In this document: piece by piece, positions 1 through 6,926 of the stretch
How positions within the stretch are numbered: position 1 is the first letter of the stretch
Layout: every line of letters begins with the position of its first letter
Source: Pusillimonas sp044464525
Lineage (GTDB): Bacteria; Pseudomonadota; Gammaproteobacteria; Burkholderiales; Burkholderiaceae_B
Reading direction: 5' to 3'
Assembly: GCF_044464525.1 (NCBI RefSeq)
Contig: NZ_JBIQLE010000014.1
Span: forward strand, 1 to 64,000
Length of the DNA stretch: 64,000 nucleotides
The notes under the pieces: generated by a model
What the model was told of the DNA's origin: nothing
The model's input: the letters and a program-made list of their open reading frames with translations, nothing else
Databases searched by the model: none
Made by a program: the position numbers and the translations under genes

Positions 1-781
1 CCTCGGTGATGAGCACGCCCGCGCCGGCCACGCCGGTGGGGTGGAACTGCCAGAACTCCATGTCTTCCAGGGGCAGGCCGGCGCGCGCCGCCATGCCCAG
101 ACCGTCGCCGGTATTGATGAAGGCATTGGTGGACGCAGCCCAGATGCGACCGGCGCCGCCGGTGGCCAACACTGTCTGCTTGGCCTCGAGCACGAATATT
201 TCGCCGGTTTCAAGCTCGAGCGCCGTAACGCCAAGCACATCGCCGGCTTCGTTGCGCAGCAGGTCAAGGGCCATCCATTCGACGAAAAACTGGGTGCGGG
301 CCGCCACGTTACGCTGGTAAAGCGTATGCAGCATGGCGTGACCGGTGCGGTCGGCCGCGGCACAGGCGCGCTGCACGGGCTTCTCGCCGAAATTGGCGGT
401 ATGGCCGCCGAAGGGACGCTGGTAGATGGTGCCGTCCGGGTTGCGGTCGAAAGGCATGCCGAAGTGTTCGAGCTCGTACACGGCATTGGGCGCTTCGCGG
501 CACATGAACTCGATAGCGTCCTGGTCACCGAGCCAGTCGGAACCTTTGACGGTATCGTACATATGCCAGTACCAGTTGTCTTCGCTCATGTTGCCCAACG
601 AGGCGCTGACGCCGCCCTGCGCCGCAACGGTGTGCGAGCGGGTCGGAAACACCTTGGACAGAACGGCAACCGAAAGGCCCGCTTGCGCCAGTTGCAGCGA
701 GCAACGCATGCCGGCCCCGCCGGCACCTACGACCACCACATCGAACTGGCGGCGAGGTATGGAATGTTTGACAGCAGCCAC
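1..781 (-). CDS. sdhA: Succinate dehydrogenase flavoprotein subunit (partial, C-terminus outside window)
   Basis: Catalytic subunit of respiratory complex II, oxidising succinate to fumarate on the inner face of the membrane. About 260 N-terminal residues are visible. The dinucleotide fold GAGGAG is near residues 19-24, and the motif TRSHTVAAQGG carries the His (about residue 50) that binds FAD covalently in this family. The start is a GTG three bases after the sdhD stop, with GGAG about 10 bases upstream; I see no better ATG. It follows sdhC and sdhD in one operon. The gene runs off the left edge, so the rest and any sdhB cannot be seen. Confidence 0.96.
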   Translation of the reverse strand, partial: MAAVKHSIPRRQFDVVVVGAGGAGMRCSLQLAQAGLSVAVLSKVFPTRSHTVAAQGGVSASLGNMSEDNWYWHMYDTVKGSDWLGDQDAIEFMCREAPNAVYELEHFGMPFDRNPDGTIYQRPFGGHTANFGEKPVQRACAAADRTGHAMLHTLYQRNVAARTQFFVEWMALDLLRNEAGDVLGVTALELETGEIFVLEAKQTVLATGGAGRIWAASTNAFINTGDGLGMAARAGLPLEDMEFWQFHPTGVAGAGVLITE

Positions 782-784
782 GGC

Positions 785-1168
785 TTATAGACTCCAGAGA
801 ACTTTAGCGAAATAAATAAGAGAACCCACCAGCCACAGCACAGTAAGAACCTGCAGCAAAAGGCGCAGGCCGGCCGACGTGACGTAATCCATCCAGATGT
901 CGCGCACGCCAACCCAGGCATGCCAAACGACCGAGAAAAAGGCCAGCGTCGCCAACAACTGGCCTACGGGCAACACGCCCAGATGGAAGGTGAACAAATG
1001 CTGCCAGGCTTCGAAGTTCATTTCCGACGAAAAGAGAAAGCCGAAGAACAGGATGAGGGTATAAACGGCCATGATGACGGCCGTGCAGCGTTGAACGATG
1101 AAATCGAGGGTGCCGTAGTGCGCCCCCACGACAAGACGCTTCGTGCCAAGACGTTGTTGAGTCGCCAT
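785..1168 (-). CDS. sdhD: Succinate dehydrogenase membrane anchor subunit
   Basis: Small hydrophobic anchor of complex II, 127 residues with three membrane segments. The start ATG overlaps the sdhC stop (TAATG), which marks translational coupling; the longer open frame upstream only shadows sdhC. The segment HAWVGVRDIWMDYV matches the conserved SdhD region with the haem/quinone-side His and the following Asp. It lies between sdhC and sdhA, the usual order. Assignment is firm from context, although SdhD sequences diverge quickly. Confidence 0.94.
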   Translation of the reverse strand: MATQQRLGTKRLVVGAHYGTLDFIVQRCTAVIMAVYTLILFFGFLFSSEMNFEAWQHLFTFHLGVLPVGQLLATLAFFSVVWHAWVGVRDIWMDYVTSAGLRLLLQVLTVLWLVGSLIYFAKVLWSL

Positions 1169-1581
1169 TACCATGCTCCGAACAGTTTGAGACCAAATAC
1201 CAGGGTCAGGGCAAGGCTGACTCCGAAGACGAGGCCCGCCGACTTTTGCATCGATGCCTTCTCGGTGCCGATGTGCACGTCGAACAAGAGATAGCGGATG
1301 CCGGCACAGAAGTGATGCAGGTAGCCCCAGATAAGCACAAGCAATACCAGCTTGCACAAGGGATGAGAGACCCACTCGCGCATTGCGGCAAAGGTTTCAG
1401 GCGAGGTGATGCTGGCCGCGAACAGAGGAACGATAATCAGCGGCAAGGCCAGAAACAGCAACGCGCCACTGACCCGATGCATGATGGAAGACTTTCCCGC
1501 AAGCGGAAGATGGTATCTGAGTATTTGCGGGATGCTTAGATTTCGATACTGCGGACGCGGCTTGGAAGCTGAATCGGACAT
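1168..1581 (-). CDS. sdhC: Succinate dehydrogenase cytochrome b556 subunit
   Basis: Cytochrome b subunit of complex II, 137 residues with three membrane helices. The family signatures are visible: SIMHRVSG near the first helix (quinone-site Ser and Arg) and HHFCAGIRYLLFD with the haem-ligand His region. It is the first gene of the sdhCDA operon on the minus strand. About 100 bp separate it from the upstream gntR gene on the same strand, so it could have its own promoter or be read through from gntR. No copy of the operator seen near mdh and acnB lies in this gap. Confidence 0.96.
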   Translation of the reverse strand: MSDSASKPRPQYRNLSIPQILRYHLPLAGKSSIMHRVSGALLFLALPLIIVPLFAASITSPETFAAMREWVSHPLCKLVLLVLIWGYLHHFCAGIRYLLFDVHIGTEKASMQKSAGLVFGVSLALTLVFGLKLFGAW

Positions 1582-1682
1582 GACGGCCTCGAGGTTGTAA
1601 CAAATAATTTATTGCAAAAGCGATACGGGCTATTTTCGCCTATTTGTGCGAATGCGATCAAATGAGCTTGCAAGCCCTTCTA

Positions 1683-2453
1683 TTAATTCAAACTATTGCG
1701 GTAATGAAACCGCTCGGTGACATACAGACCGCGGCGGACCTCCATCGGTCGGTCGCCGTAAGTGTAAGAAACCCGCTCTACCTGCAGCAGCGGCGAACCG
1801 GGCTCGACATGCAGCAATTGCGCCGGCTCGGCGGTAGCAACCATGGCGCGAATCTTTTCCTCGGCCCTGACCATGCTGACCCCGAATTCGGACTCGAACA
1901 ATGCGTACAACGGCCCCTTGTAGCGGGAAAGTGAATCTGCCGTGAGGCCTCGATACACGGAGCCGGGCAGCCAGATGTCGTCAAGTATGGTCGGCACCTG
2001 GTCGAACGACAGCACACGGCGCAGGTTGACGACCATGTCGGCTGCCCGCAGCTCGAGCAGGCGGGCGATGTCGACAGGCGCCTTGACGCGTCGACAGTCG
2101 AGGATCTGGCTTCCCGACACAGGCTGTTTGCCGTCGTCGGGGGTAAGGCGCAAGAAACGAAAACGCACTTTGGCTTCGTGGTGGGTAGCCACGAAAGTGC
2201 CTTTGCCCTGTCGGCGCAAGAGCAAATTTTCGGCAGCGAGTTCGTCGATGGCCTTGCGCACTGTTCCCTGGCTGACTTGAAATCGCGAGGCGAGTTCGAG
2301 TTCGCTGGGGATGGCTTCGCCCGGTTTCCATTCGCCATGGTCGAGGCTTTGCAGCAGCAAACCCTTGATCTGCTGGTACAACGGGCTGTAGGCCGCGCTG
2401 GAAGCAGCGCGCTCGGTGTCGGGCGCGGAATCTGTCGAGGGTTTGTCGGACAT
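1683..2453 (-). CDS. GntR family transcriptional regulator (HutC/UTRA type), probable TCA-cycle regulator
   Basis: A 256-residue regulator with an N-terminal winged helix-turn-helix (about residues 22-90; YQQIKGLLL, GEAIPSELELASRF, SQGTVRKAIDEL) and a C-terminal UTRA effector domain. I chose the ATG giving MSDKPSTDS; the frame stays open about 80 bases further upstream, but without family-like sequence. It is divergent from mdh. A 21-bp inverted repeat lies about 85 bp upstream of its start and recurs before acnB, so it probably controls itself, mdh and acnB. The effector is unknown; a TCA-cycle organic acid is a guess from context. Confidence 0.88.
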   Translation of the reverse strand: MSDKPSTDSAPDTERAASSAAYSPLYQQIKGLLLQSLDHGEWKPGEAIPSELELASRFQVSQGTVRKAIDELAAENLLLRRQGKGTFVATHHEAKVRFRFLRLTPDDGKQPVSGSQILDCRRVKAPVDIARLLELRAADMVVNLRRVLSFDQVPTILDDIWLPGSVYRGLTADSLSRYKGPLYALFESEFGVSMVRAEEKIRAMVATAEPAQLLHVEPGSPLLQVERVSYTYGDRPMEVRRGLYVTERFHYRNSLN

Positions 2454-2537
2454 AAAGGACGGTGCCGGATCGTGTAGATGCAAGGTGAAACGCCCGCTAT
2501 TTTCGCATGGTTCCCCGTTTCTGTCTAACACTCTTCT

Positions 2538-2558
2538 GTCTTATATAAGATATAAGAT
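2538..2558. promoter_or_regulatory. Inverted-repeat operator between gntR and mdh
   Basis: The sequence reads GTCTTATAT-AAG-ATATAAGAT: 9-bp arms around a 3-bp spacer with only the last base mismatched. It starts with GT and has an inner perfect 12-bp palindrome TCTTATATAAGA. A second copy with perfect arms lies before acnB. A candidate mdh -35 (TTGACG, 2558-2563) touches its right edge; the matching -10 is weak (TAATCT, 2581-2586). On the minus strand it overlaps a TATA-like -10 for gntR, which fits autoregulation. Confidence 0.65.
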
Positions 2559-2602
2559 TGACGCTATTTTTGATTTCCACTAATCTTTTATCGTTTTAAA
2601 CT

Positions 2603-2690
2603 AGCGGATGTCATGAAGAGTCTGTTGACGTAAAACGGTCGGCAAGACGCGGTCTGCGAGGCCGTCCCTTTTAGCGTCAACAGATCCGCT
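2603..2690 (+). promoter_or_regulatory. Long imperfect hairpin in the mdh leader
   Basis: The outer arms AGCGGAT (2603-2609) and ATCCGCT (2684-2690) are perfect complements. Inside, TCTGTTGACG (2621-2630) pairs perfectly with CGTCAACAGA (2675-2684), sharing one base with the outer arm, and is extended by TAAAA/TTTTA after a one-base bulge. The structure ends 30 bp before the mdh ATG and has no T-run, so it is not a classical terminator. It could be a structured 5' leader or a protein-binding site. Confidence 0.4.
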
Positions 2691-2720
2691 CATTCGCCTA
2701 TTATCAAACCGGAGAACTCC

Positions 2721-3710
2721 ATGTCCAAACCCGCCATGCGCGTCGCTGTCACCGGCGCCGCCGGCCAAATCGGCTACGCCTTGCTGTTCCGCATCGCCTC
2801 GGGCGAAATGCTGGGAAAAGACCAGCCCGTCATCCTGCAGTTGCTTGAAATCCCCGACGAAAAAGCCCAAAAGGCCCTCAAGGGCGTAATGATGGAACTG
2901 GACGATTGCGCGTTTCCGCTGCTGGCCGGAATGACCGCACACAGCGATCCGCGCGAAGCCTTCAAAGACGCCGACGTCGCCCTGCTTGTCGGCGCGCGCC
3001 CGCGCGGTCCCGGCATGGAGCGCAAAGACCTGCTGCAGGTCAACGCCCAAATCTTCACGGCCCAGGGCAAGGCGCTCAACGAGGCGGCCAGCCGCAACGT
3101 CAAGGTACTGGTGGTGGGCAACCCCGCCAACACCAACGCCTACATTGCCATGAAGTCCGCCCCTGATCTGCCGGCCAAGAACTTTACGGCCATGCTGCGC
3201 CTGGACCATAACCGCGCCCTGACCCAGCTCGCGTCCAAGTCGGGCAAGCCGGTGGCCGGCATCGAAAAACTCATTGTGTGGGGCAACCACTCACCCACCA
3301 TGTATCCCGATATCCGTTTCGCTACGGTCGAAGGCCAGAGCCTCGAGAAACTCATCAACGATGATGCCTGGAACCGCGACGTCTTCATTCCCACCGTCGG
3401 CAAACGCGGCGCCGCCATCATTGATGCGCGCGGCCTTTCCTCGGCCGCCTCGGCCGCCAACGCCGCCATCGATCACGTGCGCGACTGGGTGCTGGGCAGC
3501 AACGGCAAGTGGGTGACCATGGGCGTTCCTTCCGACGGCTCTTACGGCATCCCCGAAGGCATCATCTACGGCGTGCCGGTTACCACCGCCAATGGCGAGT
3601 ACACTCGTGTGGAAGGCCTGGAAATCGACGAATTCTCGCGCGAGCGCATGGATCACACCTTGAACGAGCTGCTCGAAGAACGCGACGGCGTCAAAGACCT
3701 GCTCGACTGA
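2721..3710 (+). CDS. mdh: Malate dehydrogenase
   Basis: NAD-dependent malate dehydrogenase, 329 residues, interconverting malate and oxaloacetate in the cytosol. The NAD fold GAAGQIG is at residues 12-18, NPANTNA follows, and the catalytic His is about residue 190 in WGNHSPTMYPD. It is the longer, proteobacterial/eukaryotic-cytosolic-like MDH form. An SD-like GGAG precedes the ATG. It is divergent from gntR and followed by a terminator, so it may be a single-gene unit under the GntR operator. Confidence 0.97.
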   Translation: MSKPAMRVAVTGAAGQIGYALLFRIASGEMLGKDQPVILQLLEIPDEKAQKALKGVMMELDDCAFPLLAGMTAHSDPREAFKDADVALLVGARPRGPGMERKDLLQVNAQIFTAQGKALNEAASRNVKVLVVGNPANTNAYIAMKSAPDLPAKNFTAMLRLDHNRALTQLASKSGKPVAGIEKLIVWGNHSPTMYPDIRFATVEGQSLEKLINDDAWNRDVFIPTVGKRGAAIIDARGLSSAASAANAAIDHVRDWVLGSNGKWVTMGVPSDGSYGIPEGIIYGVPVTTANGEYTRVEGLEIDEFSRERMDHTLNELLEERDGVKDLLD

Positions 3711-3767
3711 CCCCGTTGCCGGCGCCAAAAGCTCTATGCGGCGCGCCGGCATACTGACCGCCAGCCA

Positions 3768-3801
3768 AGCCTCGCCGCCTTTGAAGCCGCGGGGCTTTTT
3801 T
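3768..3801 (+). terminator. Rho-independent terminator after mdh
   Basis: The stem AGCCTCGCCGC/GCCGCGGGGCT (11 positions, one mismatch and one wobble) has a 7-base loop and is followed by six T. It separates mdh from prpC. Confidence 0.7.
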
Positions 3802-3853
3802 GCAAGCCGAGGGTCACGAGCGTTGCTTTCATTCATCCACACCGGAGACACGC

Positions 3854-5020
3854 ATGGCCAACGCAACCAAGAAAACCGCAGTCACCGCAGCCAAACCCAA
3901 GAAGTCGGTCGCCCTGTCCGGAGTGGTGGCCGGAAATACCGCCTTATGCACCGTGGGCCGCAGCGGGAACGACCTGCATTACCGTGGCTACGACATCCTC
4001 GACATCGCCACCACCAGCGAGTTCGAGGAAATCGCCCACCTCCTTGTGCACGGCAATCTTCCCACTCGCGCGGAACTAAACGCCTACAAGGAAAAGCTGC
4101 GTCGCCTGCGAGGCTTGCCTGAAGCCTTGCAATTGGCCCTGCAATGCCTGCCGGCAGCCAGCCATCCTATGGATGTCATGCGTACCGCAGTCTCAGTACT
4201 TGGTTGCGTACTGCCGGAAAAAGAAGACCATAATCTTTCCGACGCCCGCGATATCGCCGACCGTCTATTGGCCTGCCTGGGCCCCGCCCTACTGTACTGG
4301 TACCACTACAGCCACAACGGCCGCATCATCGATGTCCACACCGACGACGAAAGCATAGGCGGCAACTTCCTTCAGCTGTTGCATGGCCAAGCGCCCGGCA
4401 ATGAATGGGTCAAGGCAATGCATACCTCGCTTATCCTCTATGCCGAGCACGAGTTCAACGCATCGACCTTTACGAGCCGGGTCATTGCCGGCACCGGATC
4501 AGACATGTATTCGGCCATCGCCGGCGGAATCGGAGCGCTGCGCGGCCCCAAGCATGGCGGCGCGAACGAAGTCGCATTCGACATCCAGAAGCGCTACGCC
4601 TCGCCCGACGAAGCCGAGACGGACATCCGACGCCGCCTCGAAAGCAAAGAAGTGATCATCGGCTTCGGTCACCCGGTGTACACCGTGTCCGACCCGCGCA
4701 ACCAGGTCATCAAGGACGTGGCCCGCAAGCTTTCGCGAAGCGCCGGCAGCATGAAGATGTTCAATATTGCCGAACGCCTCGAGACGGTGATGTGGGATGC
4801 CAAGAAAATGTTTCCGAACCTTGATTGGTTCTCGGCGGTCTCGTACCACATGATGGGTATTCCCACCGCCATGTTCACACCGTTGTTTGTCATGGCCCGC
4901 ACCGCGGGTTGGGCGGCGCACATCATCGAGCAACGAATCGACAACAAGATCATCCGGCCGACCGCCAACTACGTTGGCCCGGAAGATCGCAAGTTCGTGC
5001 CTATCGGCAAGCGCCGATAA
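3854..5020 (+). CDS. prpC: 2-methylcitrate synthase / citrate synthase 3
   Basis: Condenses propionyl-CoA (often also acetyl-CoA) with oxaloacetate in the methylcitrate cycle. It has 388 residues, the short type II-like citrate synthase size. Visible signatures are the AGTGSDMYSAIAGGIGALRGPKHGGANE block and GFGHPVYTVSDPR, which carry the catalytic His and substrate-binding residues. The chosen ATG (MANATKKTA) has GGAG upstream; the open frame runs 54 bases further. prpD follows 21 bp later, supporting PrpC over housekeeping GltA. No prpB is in the window. Confidence 0.9.
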   Translation: MANATKKTAVTAAKPKKSVALSGVVAGNTALCTVGRSGNDLHYRGYDILDIATTSEFEEIAHLLVHGNLPTRAELNAYKEKLRRLRGLPEALQLALQCLPAASHPMDVMRTAVSVLGCVLPEKEDHNLSDARDIADRLLACLGPALLYWYHYSHNGRIIDVHTDDESIGGNFLQLLHGQAPGNEWVKAMHTSLILYAEHEFNASTFTSRVIAGTGSDMYSAIAGGIGALRGPKHGGANEVAFDIQKRYASPDEAETDIRRRLESKEVIIGFGHPVYTVSDPRNQVIKDVARKLSRSAGSMKMFNIAERLETVMWDAKKMFPNLDWFSAVSYHMMGIPTAMFTPLFVMARTAGWAAHIIEQRIDNKIIRPTANYVGPEDRKFVPIGKRR

Positions 5021-5041
5021 GCGTTCTCCACAGGACGTTTA

Positions 5042-6493
5042 ATGTCCGCACCCATCTCCAACGTTCGTCCCGAGCCAGATCGAGTCTTGGCCGACATCGC
5101 AGACTACGTGCTGAACTTCCAGGTTGAAAGCGCTCTGGCCTACGAGACCGCCCGCCACTGCCTCATCGACACCTTGGGCTGCGGCCTCGAGGCCCTGGAA
5201 TATCCCGCTTGCACGAAGCTGCTCGGCCCGGTCGTACCCGGCGCTATTGTGCCTAACGGGGCCAAGGTGCCCGGCACCCAGTTCCAGCTCGATCCCGTGC
5301 AAGCCGCGTTCAACATAGGGGCCATGATTCGCTGGCTGGACTTCAACGACACGTGGCTGGCCGCCGAGTGGGGCCACCCGTCGGACAACTTGGGCGGCAT
5401 CCTGGCCACCGCCGACTGGCTCTCACGCAATGCGGTGGCTGCAGGCAAGCAACCGCTGACCATGCGCGATGTACTCACCGCCATGATTAAAGCGCACGAA
5501 ATCCAGGGCTGCATCGCGCTTGAAAACTCCTTCAACAAAGTGGGCCTGGACCACGTCGTGCTGGTCAAGGTGGCCTCAACAGCCGTGGTCGCCCAAATGC
5601 TGGGGCTGAGCCGGGAAGAAGTCTTGAATGCGGTCTCGCTGGCATGGGTGGATGGGCAAAGCTTGCGCACTTACCGCCACACCCCCAATACGGGTAGTCG
5701 CAAAAGCTGGGCGGCAGGCGATGCCACCAGTCGTGCCGTGCGCCTGGCTCTCATCGCCCGCACTGGCGAAATGGGCTATCCATCTGCGCTGACAGCCAAG
5801 ACCTGGGGCTTCTACGACGTGCTGTTCGAGGGCAGGCCTTTCAAGTTCCAGCGGCCCTACGGCCACTATGTGATGGAACATGTCCTGTTCAAAATTTCCT
5901 ACCCGGCCGAGTTCCACTCGCAAACCGCCGTCGAATGCGCCATGCAGATACATCAGCGCCTGCTTGCCGCCGGCAAAGCGGCCAGCGACATCAAGCGCAT
6001 CACCATACGCACCCACGAGGCCTGCATCCGCATCATTGACAAGAAAGGCCCGCTGGACAATCCGGCCGACCGAGACCATTGCATTCAGTACATGGTGGCG
6101 GTGCCCGTCTTGTTCGGCCGCCTCACCGCCGCGGACTACGAGGACGACGTGGCCGCCGACCCACGCATCGACGTGCTGCGAGACAAGATTGTGTGCATTG
6201 AAGACCCGGCCTTCACCGCCGATTACCACGACCCGGAAAAACGCTCGATCGCCAACGCCCTGACCGTGGAATTCAACGATGGCGCCGCGCTGGACGAAAT
6301 CGTTTGCGAGTATCCAATAGGCCACAAGCGACGCCGCGCCGAGGGCATCCCGCTGCTCGAGGCCAAGTTCCGCACCAACCTGGCCCGAAGGTTCCCCGTG
6401 CGACAGCAAGAGCGTATCCTGGATGTCTCGCTGGACCAGGCCGTACTTGAATCCATGCCTGTCCATGAGTACGTTGATCTATATGTCATTTGA
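5042..6493 (+). CDS. prpD: 2-methylcitrate dehydratase (MmgE/PrpD family)
   Basis: Dehydrates 2-methylcitrate to 2-methyl-cis-aconitate, an iron-independent cytosolic step of propionate breakdown. The 483-residue length is typical of PrpD. Family blocks seen include WLDFNDTWLAAEWGHPSDNLG and NVGLDHVV-like EN-S-FNKVGLDHVV, plus AYRHTP-like RTYRHTPNTGSRKSWAAGDA. It lies directly after prpC and before acnB, whose product can hydrate the resulting aconitate. The acetyltransferase downstream starts 17 bp after its stop. Confidence 0.94.
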   Translation: MSAPISNVRPEPDRVLADIADYVLNFQVESALAYETARHCLIDTLGCGLEALEYPACTKLLGPVVPGAIVPNGAKVPGTQFQLDPVQAAFNIGAMIRWLDFNDTWLAAEWGHPSDNLGGILATADWLSRNAVAAGKQPLTMRDVLTAMIKAHEIQGCIALENSFNKVGLDHVVLVKVASTAVVAQMLGLSREEVLNAVSLAWVDGQSLRTYRHTPNTGSRKSWAAGDATSRAVRLALIARTGEMGYPSALTAKTWGFYDVLFEGRPFKFQRPYGHYVMEHVLFKISYPAEFHSQTAVECAMQIHQRLLAAGKAASDIKRITIRTHEACIRIIDKKGPLDNPADRDHCIQYMVAVPVLFGRLTAADYEDDVAADPRIDVLRDKIVCIEDPAFTADYHDPEKRSIANALTVEFNDGAALDEIVCEYPIGHKRRRAEGIPLLEAKFRTNLARRFPVRQQERILDVSLDQAVLESMPVHEYVDLYVI

Positions 6494-6509
6494 ATGGAGC
6501 CAAACACCT

Positions 6510-6785
6510 ATGTCGCGCGCTATTGAACAGAATGAAAACCAGCACCGCTTCGAGTGGACCGAGGACGGCGCACTGTCGGTACTTGAATACAAGCTGCATG
6601 GCGACACCCTGACTCTGACGCACACCGAAGTGCCCGAATCCATGGGCGGCAAGGGAATCGCTTCAGATCTTGTCAAACACGCGCTGGAACTCGCACGGCG
6701 CAATGGCTGGAAAGTGCATCCGGAATGCTCGTACGCGGCAACGTACATCAAGCGCCACCCCGAATATCAAGACCTGGTGGTGTAG
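6510..6785 (+). CDS. GNAT-like N-acetyltransferase (YjdJ/COG2388 type)
   Basis: A 91-residue single-domain protein with the reduced GNAT fold of PF14542. The core is LTLTHTEVPESMGGKGIAS (acetyl-CoA-binding loop replacing the usual Q/RxxGxG/A) followed by PECSYAATYIKRHPEYQDLV. The ATG at 6510 has TGGAG about 10 bases upstream; an in-frame ATG at 6483 overlaps the prpD end and is less likely. It probably shares the prpCD transcript. Its substrate is unknown. Confidence 0.85.
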   Translation: MSRAIEQNENQHRFEWTEDGALSVLEYKLHGDTLTLTHTEVPESMGGKGIASDLVKHALELARRNGWKVHPECSYAATYIKRHPEYQDLVV

Positions 6786-6821
6786 CCGGATCGACTGTGT
6801 TTCCCGGACGCAACAGGCAGG

Positions 6822-6842
6822 GTCTTATATAAGATATAAGAC
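6822..6842. promoter_or_regulatory. Inverted-repeat operator upstream of acnB
   Basis: This is the perfect form of the 21-bp element seen between gntR and mdh: arms GTCTTATAT and ATATAAGAC around AAG. An extra half-site ATAAGAC follows at once. It ends 9 bp before a candidate -35, so the bound protein would sit beside the polymerase. Confidence 0.68.
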
Positions 6843-6851
6843 ATAAGACAT

Positions 6852-6881
6852 TTGCCTGAAGACCGTCCTTCCAGATACAAT
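6852..6881 (+). promoter_or_regulatory. Candidate sigma-70 promoter of acnB
   Basis: TTGCCT (6852-6857) and TACAAT (6876-6881) are separated by 18 bp and lie about 45 bp before the acnB ATG. The -10 matches consensus at 5 of 6 positions. Confidence 0.5.
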
Positions 6882-6926
6882 TGAGGCAAGCATTTCATCA
6901 ATTTCCAAGATAAAAAGGCAAGCCTC

